A DNA stretch of 64,000 bases from Galdieria partita (Eukaryota; Rhodophyta; Bangiophyceae; Galdieriales; Galdieriaceae), in contig BQMJ01000038.1 in the NCBI GenBank assembly GCA_025991245.1, forward strand, positions 157,279 through 221,278, written 5' to 3'. The number at the start of each line of letters is the position of its first letter. Within the stretch, counting starts at the first letter, position 1. Below the pieces are notes generated by a model, which saw only the letters and a list, made by a program, of their open reading frames with translations, searched no databases and was not told the origin of the DNA. A program made the position numbers and the translations under genes. Positions 43,134-53,130 of this stretch are shown piece by piece.

Positions 43134-45242
43134 ATGAGTTTAGGTGAAAAGTGGGCAGTTGGCAGCTTCGTTCAGTTTGCTGTAGTTGACCGCGAAGAAG
43201 ATGTGTATCGTGTGACAGAACAACTGTATCACCTTGAAAGTAACCGACATGAACTTAGGGCTGAAACAAGCAGTCCTTTTTATCGCGCAACTGTCCCATT
43301 TGCGCCCCACTTATTTGGCTCTGGCAAAACGACGTTTTGCCTAAGCTATTTGGAGTTGGTGCAGAGGTTTCGTGAAACTTCCCTCTCGTCTTTTGCTTCA
43401 GACCCTTCCAGGAAAGAGTTTTTGGACAAGTTACGTGAAGCCGTTTTGCTTTATGTGGATTTGAGACTCCTGGAACCCATCAACCCCATTGAAGAAAAGC
43501 GAAACCTGAAGTGGGCTGTTCTTTATTTGTTGTTCAAGTCTACCTGTCTGAAATCGGGTCAAGGACAACCAGATCCTGACGAGTGTTTCAAAGTTTTTAA
43601 ACTTAGGACTGATGTGCTAATCAAAAAAATACGTGAAGTGTTAAGCATGCGTACTGATCAGTTTCTTCTTGTTGCTTTTGATGAAGTTGGTGTTCTAGAT
43701 GAGAGTGACGACGAATTTCATTTCAAAAGGACTCCGGATGGTAGAGTTCGTCCTTACAACGACTTCTTTCGTATTCTTTGGGAACTTTGTCTGGAGGACA
43801 ATGTATTCTTTATTGTTGTTGGGAAAAGCGAGGGTTTAAGTATTAAGAATTATGTGGCTTCAGTATCAAAGGTTTTATTGCATTTTATTTCTTTATCACC
43901 GTTAAACTCGTCCAGTATCGTTGAATTCCTTGAAAAAAGTTACCTCAAAGTACAGACTCAATCTCGAGTTTGTGATATTCTATGTAATCGTTCTTTTTCA
44001 GTAAATGAGTTGGCAGAAGCACTATTAGAGTATACCGGTGGAGTTCCTGGTTTGCTTACTCGTGCAGTGAATATGCTTTTGAATTATGTACAAACAAGAG
44101 GACAATCTTTTAAGTCGAAAGAAGATTGTCTATCGTGTATGAAGGAGGATGGTTTTAGAACAGTTTGCTCTCAGCCGTTTGTAACACGTATATCAACTTT
44201 GGATGAGAGTAGAAGAAGTGTACTTGATATGCTACTAATGATGGCACTATATCGTATACCCTTTAAAGCGGACGATGAACTCAACTCGGGGTCTTATTGA
44301 TTTGATGTTGTTACTGAAATGGGATTCTATCGATATCCTATTGACGATAATACTTTCCAAGTTCTGTTTCCGAAAGTATTTATTAGAAATCTCAACAACG
44401 CATCATCTTTCTCTTTATTAGAGAAGATACTTTTGGGATCACTTAATATGGAGCCAGTGGATTGTTTCTTTTCTTCCAAATGTCGTGTATTTGAAGGAAT
44501 TGTTGCGACCCGACTTGTTTTGATACTTTCTTCAAAAGTGTGAAATGAGTTTAGAGAGTTGTTGGGTAGATTATCTGCCATATGGAAAGAAATGAAACTT
44601 CCTATCAATGGACCTTCACCTCTTCATTACATGATGTCGGTTAGTCGTGGTGAAGCAAGGAGTGAATCAAACAAGAAACGGAAAACTTATGGATGTAATG
44701 AATGGAACGAGATTATTCACAAAGCACTTTGTTTTGACAGAGTTTATATTCCAAAGGAAGTGAATTCTTATAGCCCTGATATCATGTTCAAATTACAATC
44801 TCCCGATGACTCCAACGTTCTTATGGTGGGAGTAGCTTGTAAAGGTCGTTGGAAATCGGAAGGAATTGGCTGGTCAGATATTATTGAAGAAGCTAAAAAA
44901 TTTCTTTATCCTGTTTTTAATGAATTTTTATCCCAAGCATTGGAATGTTATCATTGTATGCTTATTATATTTGGTACAAAATTAGCACTCAATGTTACAA
45001 GCGAGTTGGGTAATCAGAGTCGATGTTATACGAGTCGAATGCGTATTGGAGGGAATTCCTTTGAAATTCCTCCTAATTGTGAACTTGTTATTCTTTGTGA
45101 AAGAGATGTAGAAATGCTCATTGACAGAGAAATATTGAATGGACTTGAAAGAGCATTCTCTACGAGTGATAATCCTCCTTTCGGGGATTTAGGATTCAAC
45201 TTACTTCGAAGAGCCCGTGACAGTTTCATGAGTTTGCAATAA
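43134..45242 (+). pseudogene. Crinkler/RHS-like P-loop NTPase with nuclease-like C-terminus, two in-frame stops
   Basis: Close paralogue of the minus-strand gene at 46.0-48.1 kb. The N-terminal P-loop is FAPHLFGSGKTTF (about residue 61) and Walker B is FLLVAFDEVGVLDES (about 182). A winged-helix-like middle contains LEYTGGVPGLLTRAV, comparable to the TGGVPR motif of RHS proteins. The C-terminal domain has SPDIMFKL and VGVACKGRW (about 548-570), a layout like PD-(D/E)xK nucleases with the acidic residue before xK replaced. The frame is interrupted by TGA at 44298-44300 and 44541-44543, while the same frame continues to match the paralogue on both sides, so no frameshift is involved. Neither stop lies in a plausible GTAAGT-type intron. 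It may be a pseudogene or yield a ~388-residue NTPase-only product. Crinkler/RHS proteins are a known class of nucleotide-dependent effectors; the assignment here is by motif. Confidence 0.7.
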
Positions 45243-46019
45243 AGTTGGAATTCTTACAATTCAAGTGTTCGTTCGATAATTGGCTCTGCGAGATGTGAAT
45301 GAAATATGTTTGAAAACATTTTATAAAACATACTAGTTATATCCATAATATGGATGATTACCGTTGAAGAGCGTCAAAAGTTTACAAGTTGCACAATTGT
45401 TTGCACCTATTTTTGGTTTTTTACTGAGTCTTCAAGCACATGTTTTTAAAATGAACTGATTATCTACTCCAGTATTACTAGAGGAATACCGTAGTCTTGT
45501 TGAAATATTGTTGACTCGATGTTACAAGGAAATATAATACCAGCGACCATATTGTATTGACTTTTGAAACTCAGTTTTACTGGTGTCCAGCTCATGTAAC
45601 GAACAAGAAAGTCTAGTTGACAACTCTAGAATTAACTTGTTGTCACTTTCTGATTTTTCCTTTATTGGATTCATAAAACCATGAAGAACATCTTGATAGT
45701 GAGATATAGTTGGATCCAATCTTGAAGACATTCTATGAAATGTTAAACAGAAAAACAAAGAGAGCTTAGTTCTGTCTCATTAACCACGAAGACATTAAAT
45801 TTGTAACAGTAGACAACGAGTTTATACGTAAACAACAATGAATTTGAAAAGTTGCACTACTAAACTCGTTTAAGAGTTCTTCGACAAAGTACGATAAAAT
45901 AGTACAAAAATAATGGAAAATAATGGAAAATTGACTTTCTTTACAAACGAATTGAACTTTTCGAATACTTCTCAAATGAACAAATCAATATGGATCCAAA
46001 CAGCAATAAGATGCTATTT
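45243..46019. other. Spacer between the convergent paralogues
   Basis: About 0.8 kb that forms the loop of the imperfect inverted repeat made by the two paralogous NTPase genes. It contains one small minus-strand open frame (listed separately) and otherwise nothing recognisable. Confidence 0.5.
45522..45731 (-). CDS. Small open frame, possible 69-aa helical protein
   Basis: Not recognised. An AG acceptor-like CATTTCATAG immediately precedes the ATG. The frame reads MSSRLDPTISHYQDVLHGF and continues as an amphipathic helix (LILELSTRLSCSLHELDTS). The composition looks coding, but no partner exon or family can be named. It could be a fragment. Confidence 0.3.
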   Translation of the reverse strand: MSSRLDPTISHYQDVLHGFMNPIKEKSESDNKLILELSTRLSCSLHELDTSKTEFQKSIQYGRWYYISL

Positions 46020-48137
46020 CTAAATATTTTTGGAAAGAGATAAAACCATTTCTTGCACTGTTGAAATTCCAATACTTCTCGAATGTGGATTATCCGTAGA
46101 CTTGAAAGCACTCCTTAAACTCGACAAAATATCTTTACCAATAAAGTTTTCTACATCTGATTCAGAAAGAATGATCAATTCACAATTAAGAGGAATCGTG
46201 AAAACTCCTGCTACTCTATCGCCAAAGGAATAACAATGACTAGAATGATTCAAGTCAGTTGCTACACTAGTCGATAGCTTAGTACTCATGATGACCAACA
46301 TGCAATGTAATGTAGGATGAACAGTCACGACTTGATCATGAACTGGTTGCAAAAACTTGCAAGCTTCATCCACTATTTCATTCCATCTAATACCATTTGA
46401 ACTCCATCGTCCTTTACAGGCAATACCCACAATCAAATTCTGTCCGCTCGTTCTTCCATGCAACTTGAATAATATGTCTGGACTACGAGATGTTGGCTCA
46501 AATGGAATATATATCTTTTCGAATTCTAACATTTCTTCCACAATTTCTTTCCAGTCATTGATACCGAATGTCGTTCTCTCTACTTCTGATGTAGATCTAG
46601 TATAATGTATAGATTTCATATAGTAAGCAGTAGATTCAGAGGAAAACTTTACATTCATCTCATCCCAAACAGAAGACAACTGACCAAGAGTAGAAAACAT
46701 CAAACTGTCTGTCGGGTGATAACAAAAATGTAAATAAAACATTGTGGCAACGAGACCTTCGAAAACTCGACATTTTGATTCATAAAAGAATTCCACAGGT
46801 TGTGACTTGAGGGTTTGTAATAGTAACCATTCCAACCTATCGTTCCTTACACTTTGCTCAATATATCCAATCAGTAACTTGGGAATCAACACTTCATAGC
46901 GTTCTTGATGGTTTTCATCTACAATCAACCGACGATAAAAGCACATATCTGTCACTAGATCAAACAGAAATACATCAAAAGTAGAGCTAAGGTGCACAAG
47001 CTCATCCAACTCAAACCGAATATGATATAATGCCAACAAAGTAAGCATTTTTAACAAACGTTGACGCGTCTTGCTAAGACTACTCAAACGAGGCAACAAT
47101 GGATCAACACAATAATTTGTTGCTATGGAATCATTCATTATCATCCAAAAGCTTTCTTTAGATAATAACAAGTGGTCTTGTGATAATTTACAATGCAAAA
47201 GGTAGTTGATTGCTTTCACAAGTAAACCAGGAACACCACCAGTAAGTTCTAGTAACAATTCTGCAAGTTCACTGGTTGAAAAGTGTTGATGACAAAGGAT
47301 TTGTGAAACTTTAGGACTCCCAGTAAACATAAAAGAAGAACTTTTCTCCAAATGTTCAATGATGCTATGCTTTTCAAGTGGTGAGAGGGGAATAAACGTC
47401 AACTCAACCCTGGATACTGAAATTGCGTTATTATGTATATTTAAGCCTTCACTTTTTCCAACAACAAAAAAGAATACATTGTCTTCTTTACAGAGTCCAT
47501 GAATAATACCAACAAAGTCGTTGTATGGAAAAACTTTTTCATCCTGGGTCGTTTCGAAATCAAAGTCGCCGTAACTCTCATCTAGAATACCAACTTCATC
47601 AAAAGCAACAAGAAGAAACTGATCAGTACGCATGTTTAACACTTCACGTATTTTTTTAATTAGCACATCAGTCCTAAGTTTAAAAACTTTGAAACACTCG
47701 TCAGGAACTGGTTGTCCTTGACCCGATTTCAGACAGGCAGACTTGAACAACAAATAATGAACAGCCCACTCCAGGTTTCGCTTTTCTTCAATGGGATTGA
47801 TGGGTTTGAGCTCTGTCAAATCCACATAAAGTAAAACGGCTTCATGTAACTTGTCCAGAAAGGATCTCCTGCGGTCTTTTTCACAATCACTTATGTTCTC
47901 AGGTCCTATTAGTGCTCTTTCACCCATGCTCTTCACGAGTTCTAAATAACTTTTTACGAATCGTGTCTTTCCACTTCCAAAGAGATGTGGGGCGAACGGC
48001 ATAACTGGTTTAAAAGAACGATCGACTTCCCGGCGAACCTGCAACCCGTACAACTGTCCAGTTGTTAAAACCACGTCTTGCTCTCTACCTACTACAACAC
48101 TGTCATACATATCTTGTCGTTGGAAAACGCTCGACAT
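46020..48137 (-). CDS. Crinkler/RHS-like P-loop NTPase with nuclease-like C-terminus (intact copy)
   Basis: Uninterrupted 705-aa single-exon gene, convergent with its broken paralogue. P-loop FAPHLFGSGKTRF at about residue 50 and Walker B FLLVAFDEVGILDES near 179 define an NTPase. The region LLELTGGVPGLLVKAI is comparable to the TGGVPR block of RHS and Crinkler proteins. The C-terminal domain has SPDILFKL and VGIACKGRW (about 557-575) followed by HCMLVIMSTKLS, reminiscent of a restriction-endonuclease fold with a substituted catalytic acid. There is no signal peptide or membrane segment. Between about residues 80 and 185 it is nearly identical to the paralogue, elsewhere much less so. Function is unknown; a nucleic-acid-targeting role is inferred. 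Confidence 0.72.
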   Translation of the reverse strand: MSSVFQRQDMYDSVVVGREQDVVLTTGQLYGLQVRREVDRSFKPVMPFAPHLFGSGKTRFVKSYLELVKSMGERALIGPENISDCEKDRRRSFLDKLHEAVLLYVDLTELKPINPIEEKRNLEWAVHYLLFKSACLKSGQGQPVPDECFKVFKLRTDVLIKKIREVLNMRTDQFLLVAFDEVGILDESYGDFDFETTQDEKVFPYNDFVGIIHGLCKEDNVFFFVVGKSEGLNIHNNAISVSRVELTFIPLSPLEKHSIIEHLEKSSSFMFTGSPKVSQILCHQHFSTSELAELLLELTGGVPGLLVKAINYLLHCKLSQDHLLLSKESFWMIMNDSIATNYCVDPLLPRLSSLSKTRQRLLKMLTLLALYHIRFELDELVHLSSTFDVFLFDLVTDMCFYRRLIVDENHQERYEVLIPKLLIGYIEQSVRNDRLEWLLLQTLKSQPVEFFYESKCRVFEGLVATMFYLHFCYHPTDSLMFSTLGQLSSVWDEMNVKFSSESTAYYMKSIHYTRSTSEVERTTFGINDWKEIVEEMLEFEKIYIPFEPTSRSPDILFKLHGRTSGQNLIVGIACKGRWSSNGIRWNEIVDEACKFLQPVHDQVVTVHPTLHCMLVIMSTKLSTSVATDLNHSSHCYSFGDRVAGVFTIPLNCELIILSESDVENFIGKDILSSLRSAFKSTDNPHSRSIGISTVQEMVLSLSKNI

Positions 48138-48699
48138 AGTGTTGAAATCGAGTCAGAAGAATGCCAACGCGAATTTTCCGAGAGAAAATGAAAATAGCTT
48201 CTCTTCTTCACAACTATTTCTATAGAACGAGCTTCTTTGTTATTTATATTTCCAAACAATGATGGAACAAATTTCATGTTGAAATGTAGCTTTTAAGAAC
48301 AAACGTTGCCTAGTTTTTTGTTATACACTGAGCACTATAACTTCTACCCCATTCATCATAATGATAGCTTCAGTTTGAAGCATTGGAATGAAAAGATTAG
48401 AGATACTACTAAAAAGAGGGGAAGAAAGGAAGAGTTCTTCTGGATTCGCATTGATGGAGGAGTTGAAAAATACAAATCTATTTGATAGAACATTGGTTTA
48501 CAATTCATTCTCCCAACAAGGCAACCATAAGCTGCAAACTTCATTGACAACTCGATTGCTGTTTCGTTTGGTTGATGCGATGTCAAAATACATTTGTAGC
48601 AAGTGTAAACAGTTCGATTGTTCTCGTAAACTCTAGGAAACTTCTCTTCAAGGCTGCAGGGCCAATAAATAATATGACAATGCAACATAGCTTAATTCC
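48138..48699. other. Upstream region of the intact NTPase gene
   Basis: AT-rich spacer containing small open frames on both strands without recognisable similarity. It would include the promoter of the minus-strand NTPase gene; no element was identified. Confidence 0.4.
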
Positions 48700-49265
48700 A
48701 ACTTTAACTTGTTTCAAGTCTTGTTCAAGTAGTCTGATAGCAGATTTTGAAAATATCTCATTCAGTTGTTGCTTTTCTTTTATTCTTGTACTTTATGACG
48801 GTTTTACTAGAGCAGACAAGATTGGAAGAAACACTTGACAACTCAATTGGTTTCTCTACTATTCAAGTGCTCTTAGTCTTCCCAGAAATTTTGACGGTTG
48901 ATTGCTGATATTTGGAGTGTGCCATTTTTGAAGTTTTCCAGACTTTTTGAGTGTATAGAGAGTAAAGGAGATTGAGTATGTGTTGTTGACTGTTGTTGGA
49001 TTGCTGTGTTTGTCAAGGTCAACTCGCGGAAAGTTGTCTGCACGGGTACTTATTAAGTTCTAATGATACGATGTCATTGAGAGCTCTCCTATACAGAATT
49101 GACAAGTAGATAGAGTCAATAATTGATCCTCCATTTCTTTGAGATTCAATTACACTCTATGGATTATGAAACACTTGATCTGTACATAAACTGATTTAAA
49201 AGCTGATTAGATGTCTTTTATCAGCATACTTGTCTTCAAAATGACAACTTATGTGTCGTTGCTAA
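48700..49265 (+). repeat. Diverged direct repeat, copy 1
   Basis: About 570 bp alignable by eye with 52550-53130 in the same orientation. Shared landmarks include a run around gtgctct...tagattg, agagagt...gattgttgttg, atac...agagtcaa and ttatcaacatacttgt-type sequence (positions 49,215-49,235 here). Identity looks like roughly two thirds with indels. The function is unknown. The two copies bracket the DEHNA-type gene, and each lies about 0.5-1.1 kb upstream of a minus-strand NTPase gene. Confidence 0.75.
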
Positions 49266-49704
49266 TAGGTACTTGCTTCTCTTTGTGATTGATGATTTCT
49301 CCTCCAACAATTTCATTGACAAAGATTCGTTTATCTGACAGACTTTAAGAGCTTCCTGAATACCTTCTGAATGATCGTTTGACTGAAAAGCATGTCTTGA
49401 AGTTTAAAACAAGGTGATTCTATACAACTGGAGATACCCAATAAAGACGCTCTCCAAAGCTGTTTACTTGAAATTGAGGTTGAGTTGATTTCCATCCAAA
49501 GTGCTAAAAATGACTTTGTTTAGGATGTATACATCTTCTATTATAGCAAACCAATCATCCATATCAGACTTTCTGCTTCCACAATGATTCTTCATTGGCT
49601 TGCCAGTCAAGCAAATAAAATATACAAAAAAGTATTATTTATCATAGTCTTTGTAAATCATAAACCTCAAAACAACTCTGCTTCCATCAAAGGATCGTAA
49701 AGCA
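49266..49704. other. Spacer with no recognised content
   Basis: About 440 bp between the repeat and the end of the next gene. I see nothing definable. Confidence 0.4.
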
Positions 49705-52103
49705 TCACTTTTCCAACAAAACTCGAAATCTTTCAGAAAAGCCTTCACTACAAAGAAACTCAATATAGTCTGGCACTGATAAACTACCTTTGGCCTCCTT
49801 AAATGGTAATGGAGTAACATAAACAATACTTATGTAGTCTCGCCAATCAATACCTTTGGAATCCAATAAAAGAAAATCTACAATCCTTTCAGAATCATCT
49901 TCTTCTAACGTGATGGTAAACTCTTCATTCAAAATCAAACCAATTAAGTGTAGTAACTGACGCTTATCTGTTACTCTCACTTGTCTCCTCTTCTTATTAC
50001 GTTTTTGGCCACTTTGGGAACCTGCCATTGATCCTTGTTTGCTCTTTGACCTACTAGTGGATAAGTTGGCCGATTCTGAAGTATTCCATGCATCTTTCTT
50101 GAAAGAAGGTGGCAAAAAGGAGTTTTCGATAGCGGCAGAGTCACGATTATGGCTATAAAATGAAGATACAGATACTTGAAAAAAGTATATATGCCATTGA
50201 GAATTCACAATATCCACAAAAATATAGTCAAATCGAGGATATCGCTCTGCCGGTAATATCCAACAGGAATGAGTAAACTTTTTCATGGGAGGATCAAATT
50301 CATCTCTAATCAACCGAACCCAGCTATGACAAGATAAACTCAACTTCCTAAAAGGTTTGCTATCGGAACGGATAGTCACTTGTTCTGTTCTATTGATAAA
50401 CCACAAAAAGAATAATTTTTCAAAAGTTTGCCCTCTTGTGCTTGGATCACTTCGATAACGTTCAAACAATTCAGCCAAGTAATTCTCAGAAGTATATCTT
50501 TCAAGGAAAGAGGATAACAAAATATCACGTGCAACGCTGTTATAAAAGCGTAAGTAGATTCCGCTCACTACAACTAATAAACCTCGACTTGTATATGCCC
50601 CATCTGCGATAGTAATATTGGGTTTATTCCTATCCATGAATAGCTTATAAAGCATAGAATCAAAATCGCTCTTTTCTCTTCCAGCACTAAGTCCATCGAG
50701 ATAACCATTGTGCTTTCTTATCAATCCAGAATATAAATTCGAGGTGAAGTGTATCTTTAGACTTTCGAAATTAGCATCAGGACAATCGTTGGCAAGAAAC
50801 ACCATTTTGGCTATCATTCTAGGCACCAACCCAGTAAGTTCGACTACTTCATCTGAACGTTGACGAAGAATAGAGGGATAATCAGGTAAATCTTGCCACA
50901 AGTCAAACTCTTTGAAACTTAAAGGCTCCAAATAGTGTTTGATATTTCCATAACCACTGCGCAAATTATCTTCAAATTGATGATGCTGTGAACCTGCAAG
51001 AAGAACTCCACAAAAAGGCTATTCAAGTAAATGAAAAAGTTATTATAAAACAAGAAAGAGCCATGACTTACTGTATTCATTACTTCAAACTCAGTGTAAA
51101 ACTGGAAGAAATCCGGCCATCTATTTATGTCACGACCAAACTTGCCCCAAAACGCATTATGTTCATCTACTATCAACATATTGCGCGGTGCATGCAGCAT
51201 CATGGTATCACGAATTTCTGAAGAAAGAGATATTTCTTTCTCCTTTATGGCAAAATAAATGACATCTTTAAGGGGAGCACCATTCAAAGAATCATAGTCA
51301 ATTGACATAAGGCATGGCATTTCTTGTAGAATGTCTGCATTTATAAAAAGCAACATTTTCAAGTAGCGAGAAACCACTTGAGAGATGCTGTTAACGTTCA
51401 ACCAAGCCTCTGCGTTTCCAATATATTGCAGTGGAATCCTGCAATACCGTGAGAAAACAGCGGCCAAGTAGAGATCTACACTTTTTCCTAGACCATTTGC
51501 TGCAGAAATAACAATTTGTCGGCGTCGAATACTGCTACCTTTTGCATCAAGACTTTCAATGTGTCTATTCCACCTCTTGATAAACTCTTCTCTCAGAAAG
51601 ATTCTTGAGATGTTCCCAACACCTTTTTCCACTGGGAAATCTTCGGGAAACTGCTTGGGAACAAGCAACAGTGCTATCTCTTTAAAAGTTTCTTTCCCAA
51701 CTTTGAAAACTTTACCTCCTACTTGTACCTTCTCTCCAATAATTGACGCGACAGTTTTGAACAAACACTCTTGTTGAAGATCAGGTAGGTTTGTCAACCA
51801 CATATTGCTAAACTTTTCGTCAATTTTAAAATCGTCTTGTACAAATATCTCTCTAAAGTCAATATATCTTTTACTGTCTCTGCCACGACCATTTATGACT
51901 GAAGCAAGAACAACTCTTCGACAACCAAAACCGGGACGTTTCTTGTCAAAACAAGACAACGGTTTTGTAAAACTTCTACTCCATAAATGACACTCTTTGG
52001 TTCCACAAAACACCTTAGTTTGGAATGGATACTGAACATTGGCTGAGGAAAGACATGCAGAATGAAACGAAAAAGCAAAGCAACCCACAAGCATTGCAAC
52101 CAT
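49705..52103 (-). CDS. Crinkler/RHS-like NTPase with DEHNA Walker B and REase-like C-terminus
   Basis: Two exons (51072-52103 and 49705-50985) around an 86-nt intron give about 770 aa. The N-terminus is hydrophobic (MLVGCFAFSFHSACLSSA), a possible signal or targeting peptide. The NTPase core has FIKRWNRHIESL, SAANGLGKSVDLYL (P-loop, about 202) and NMLIVDEHNAFWG (Walker B, about 314). DEHNA-type Walker B is characteristic of Crinkler proteins, and VELTGLVPRMIAKM matches the TG.VPR block of trypanosome RHS proteins. The C-terminal region RFDYIFVDIVNSQWHIYFFQVSVSSFYSH (read in parts) resembles the REase-type domain with Q-x-S in place of E-x-K. A Lys/Arg/Ser-rich linker (SGQKRNKKRRQVRV) follows, possibly a nuclear signal. 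The acceptor giving phase 0 is TTCACAG at 50986-50992. It is a distant relative of, not a recent copy of, the neighbouring pair. Confidence 0.72.
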
Positions 52104-52549
52104 CCAACCATCTCAAAATAACGATGGACAATTGCTTTAGAGCCAATCAATCATGGCGATGGATTTATATAGTCTGAGCCAACTGACTTGTTGTCTGCAA
52201 ACAAAGAAAATCTACAAGTTTCACAAAGTTTAACTAAATATGTTTGAGTTGACGGAGTGATGATGGCAGCTTTCAACCTTCTGTTGACCTACTTGAAGAA
52301 ATCACCAAAGTGGCACTATATGATATGAGCTAGTTGACCGTGAATAATATAAAGCTTTATGAATGTTTGAGTGCTTGACCAGTTTATATGTTTCCAAATT
52401 ATACAACAGATTTTTTAACAACTTTGAGTTTTGGCGTTGCTTTTTAGAATATGGAGAATAGCCAAGTTTGAAAGTTTTCGTGAGAGTGGGGTTTTAATAG
52501 AACTTTTGTAGATCCGTCTGTGTTGTTTATCAGAGAAGCTCTGAGGAAA
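52104..52549. other. Upstream region of the DEHNA-type gene
   Basis: AT-rich spacer that should contain the promoter. No motif or gene recognised. Confidence 0.4.
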
Positions 52550-53130
52550 CTAGAGAGTCGTGGTACTACATAGCGTGTTCAAGTATTCTGGGTATAGTTG
52601 AAAAGTTTCTGAGTTGCTGCTTTCTTCCCCTTTTGCTTCTCTATGTTGGTTTAACTAGTGTAGGCAATTCTTTGTCTTGGAAAGCCACCCTTCACAATTT
52701 GGGTATGTTTCTCCACCTTTGGAGTGCTCTAGTGTTTCTAGAATTTTCTGTGGTAGATTGTTACGTTTTGTGAAACATAGACTGTTTGAAACTTTGCTCG
52801 GTTCAAAGAGAGTGACGGGCTGAGTGTCTGTGTTTTTGATTGTTGTTGTCAAGGGACAAACAAGGCAAGGTTCTTGCAACGATACTTACTATGTGAGTCG
52901 TGACGCTATGCTATATGAATAGCTTTCATATGTAGATTTTATACGTAGATTTTATACAAAATAGAAAGAGTCAACAGCTGATTCTTTATTTTCGCAATTG
53001 AATTATACAAAAGTAGAATATGCGATACTTGGTCTATGTACTCAAGCAGTTTGAGAAACTTGACTGGATTCTTTATCAACATACTTGTAGGTAAAATACA
53101 AATTATATACATGTGTCACTTCCAACGTGT
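52550..53130 (+). repeat. Diverged direct repeat, copy 2
   Basis: Partner of 48700-49265, same orientation, about 3.85 kb apart. See that entry for shared landmarks. Divergence is too high for a recent insertion or duplication. Confidence 0.75.

Noticed and set aside
43134-45242. General recoding of TGA as a sense codon
   Set aside because: Many intact genes in the window end with TGA at family-consistent positions, so the two internal TGAs are better explained by gene decay or truncation.
48700-53130. LTR retrotransposon with two LTRs
   Set aside because: Spacing fits, but the repeats are strongly diverged and the enclosed gene is a P-loop NTPase with no polymerase, integrase or gag-like sequence.
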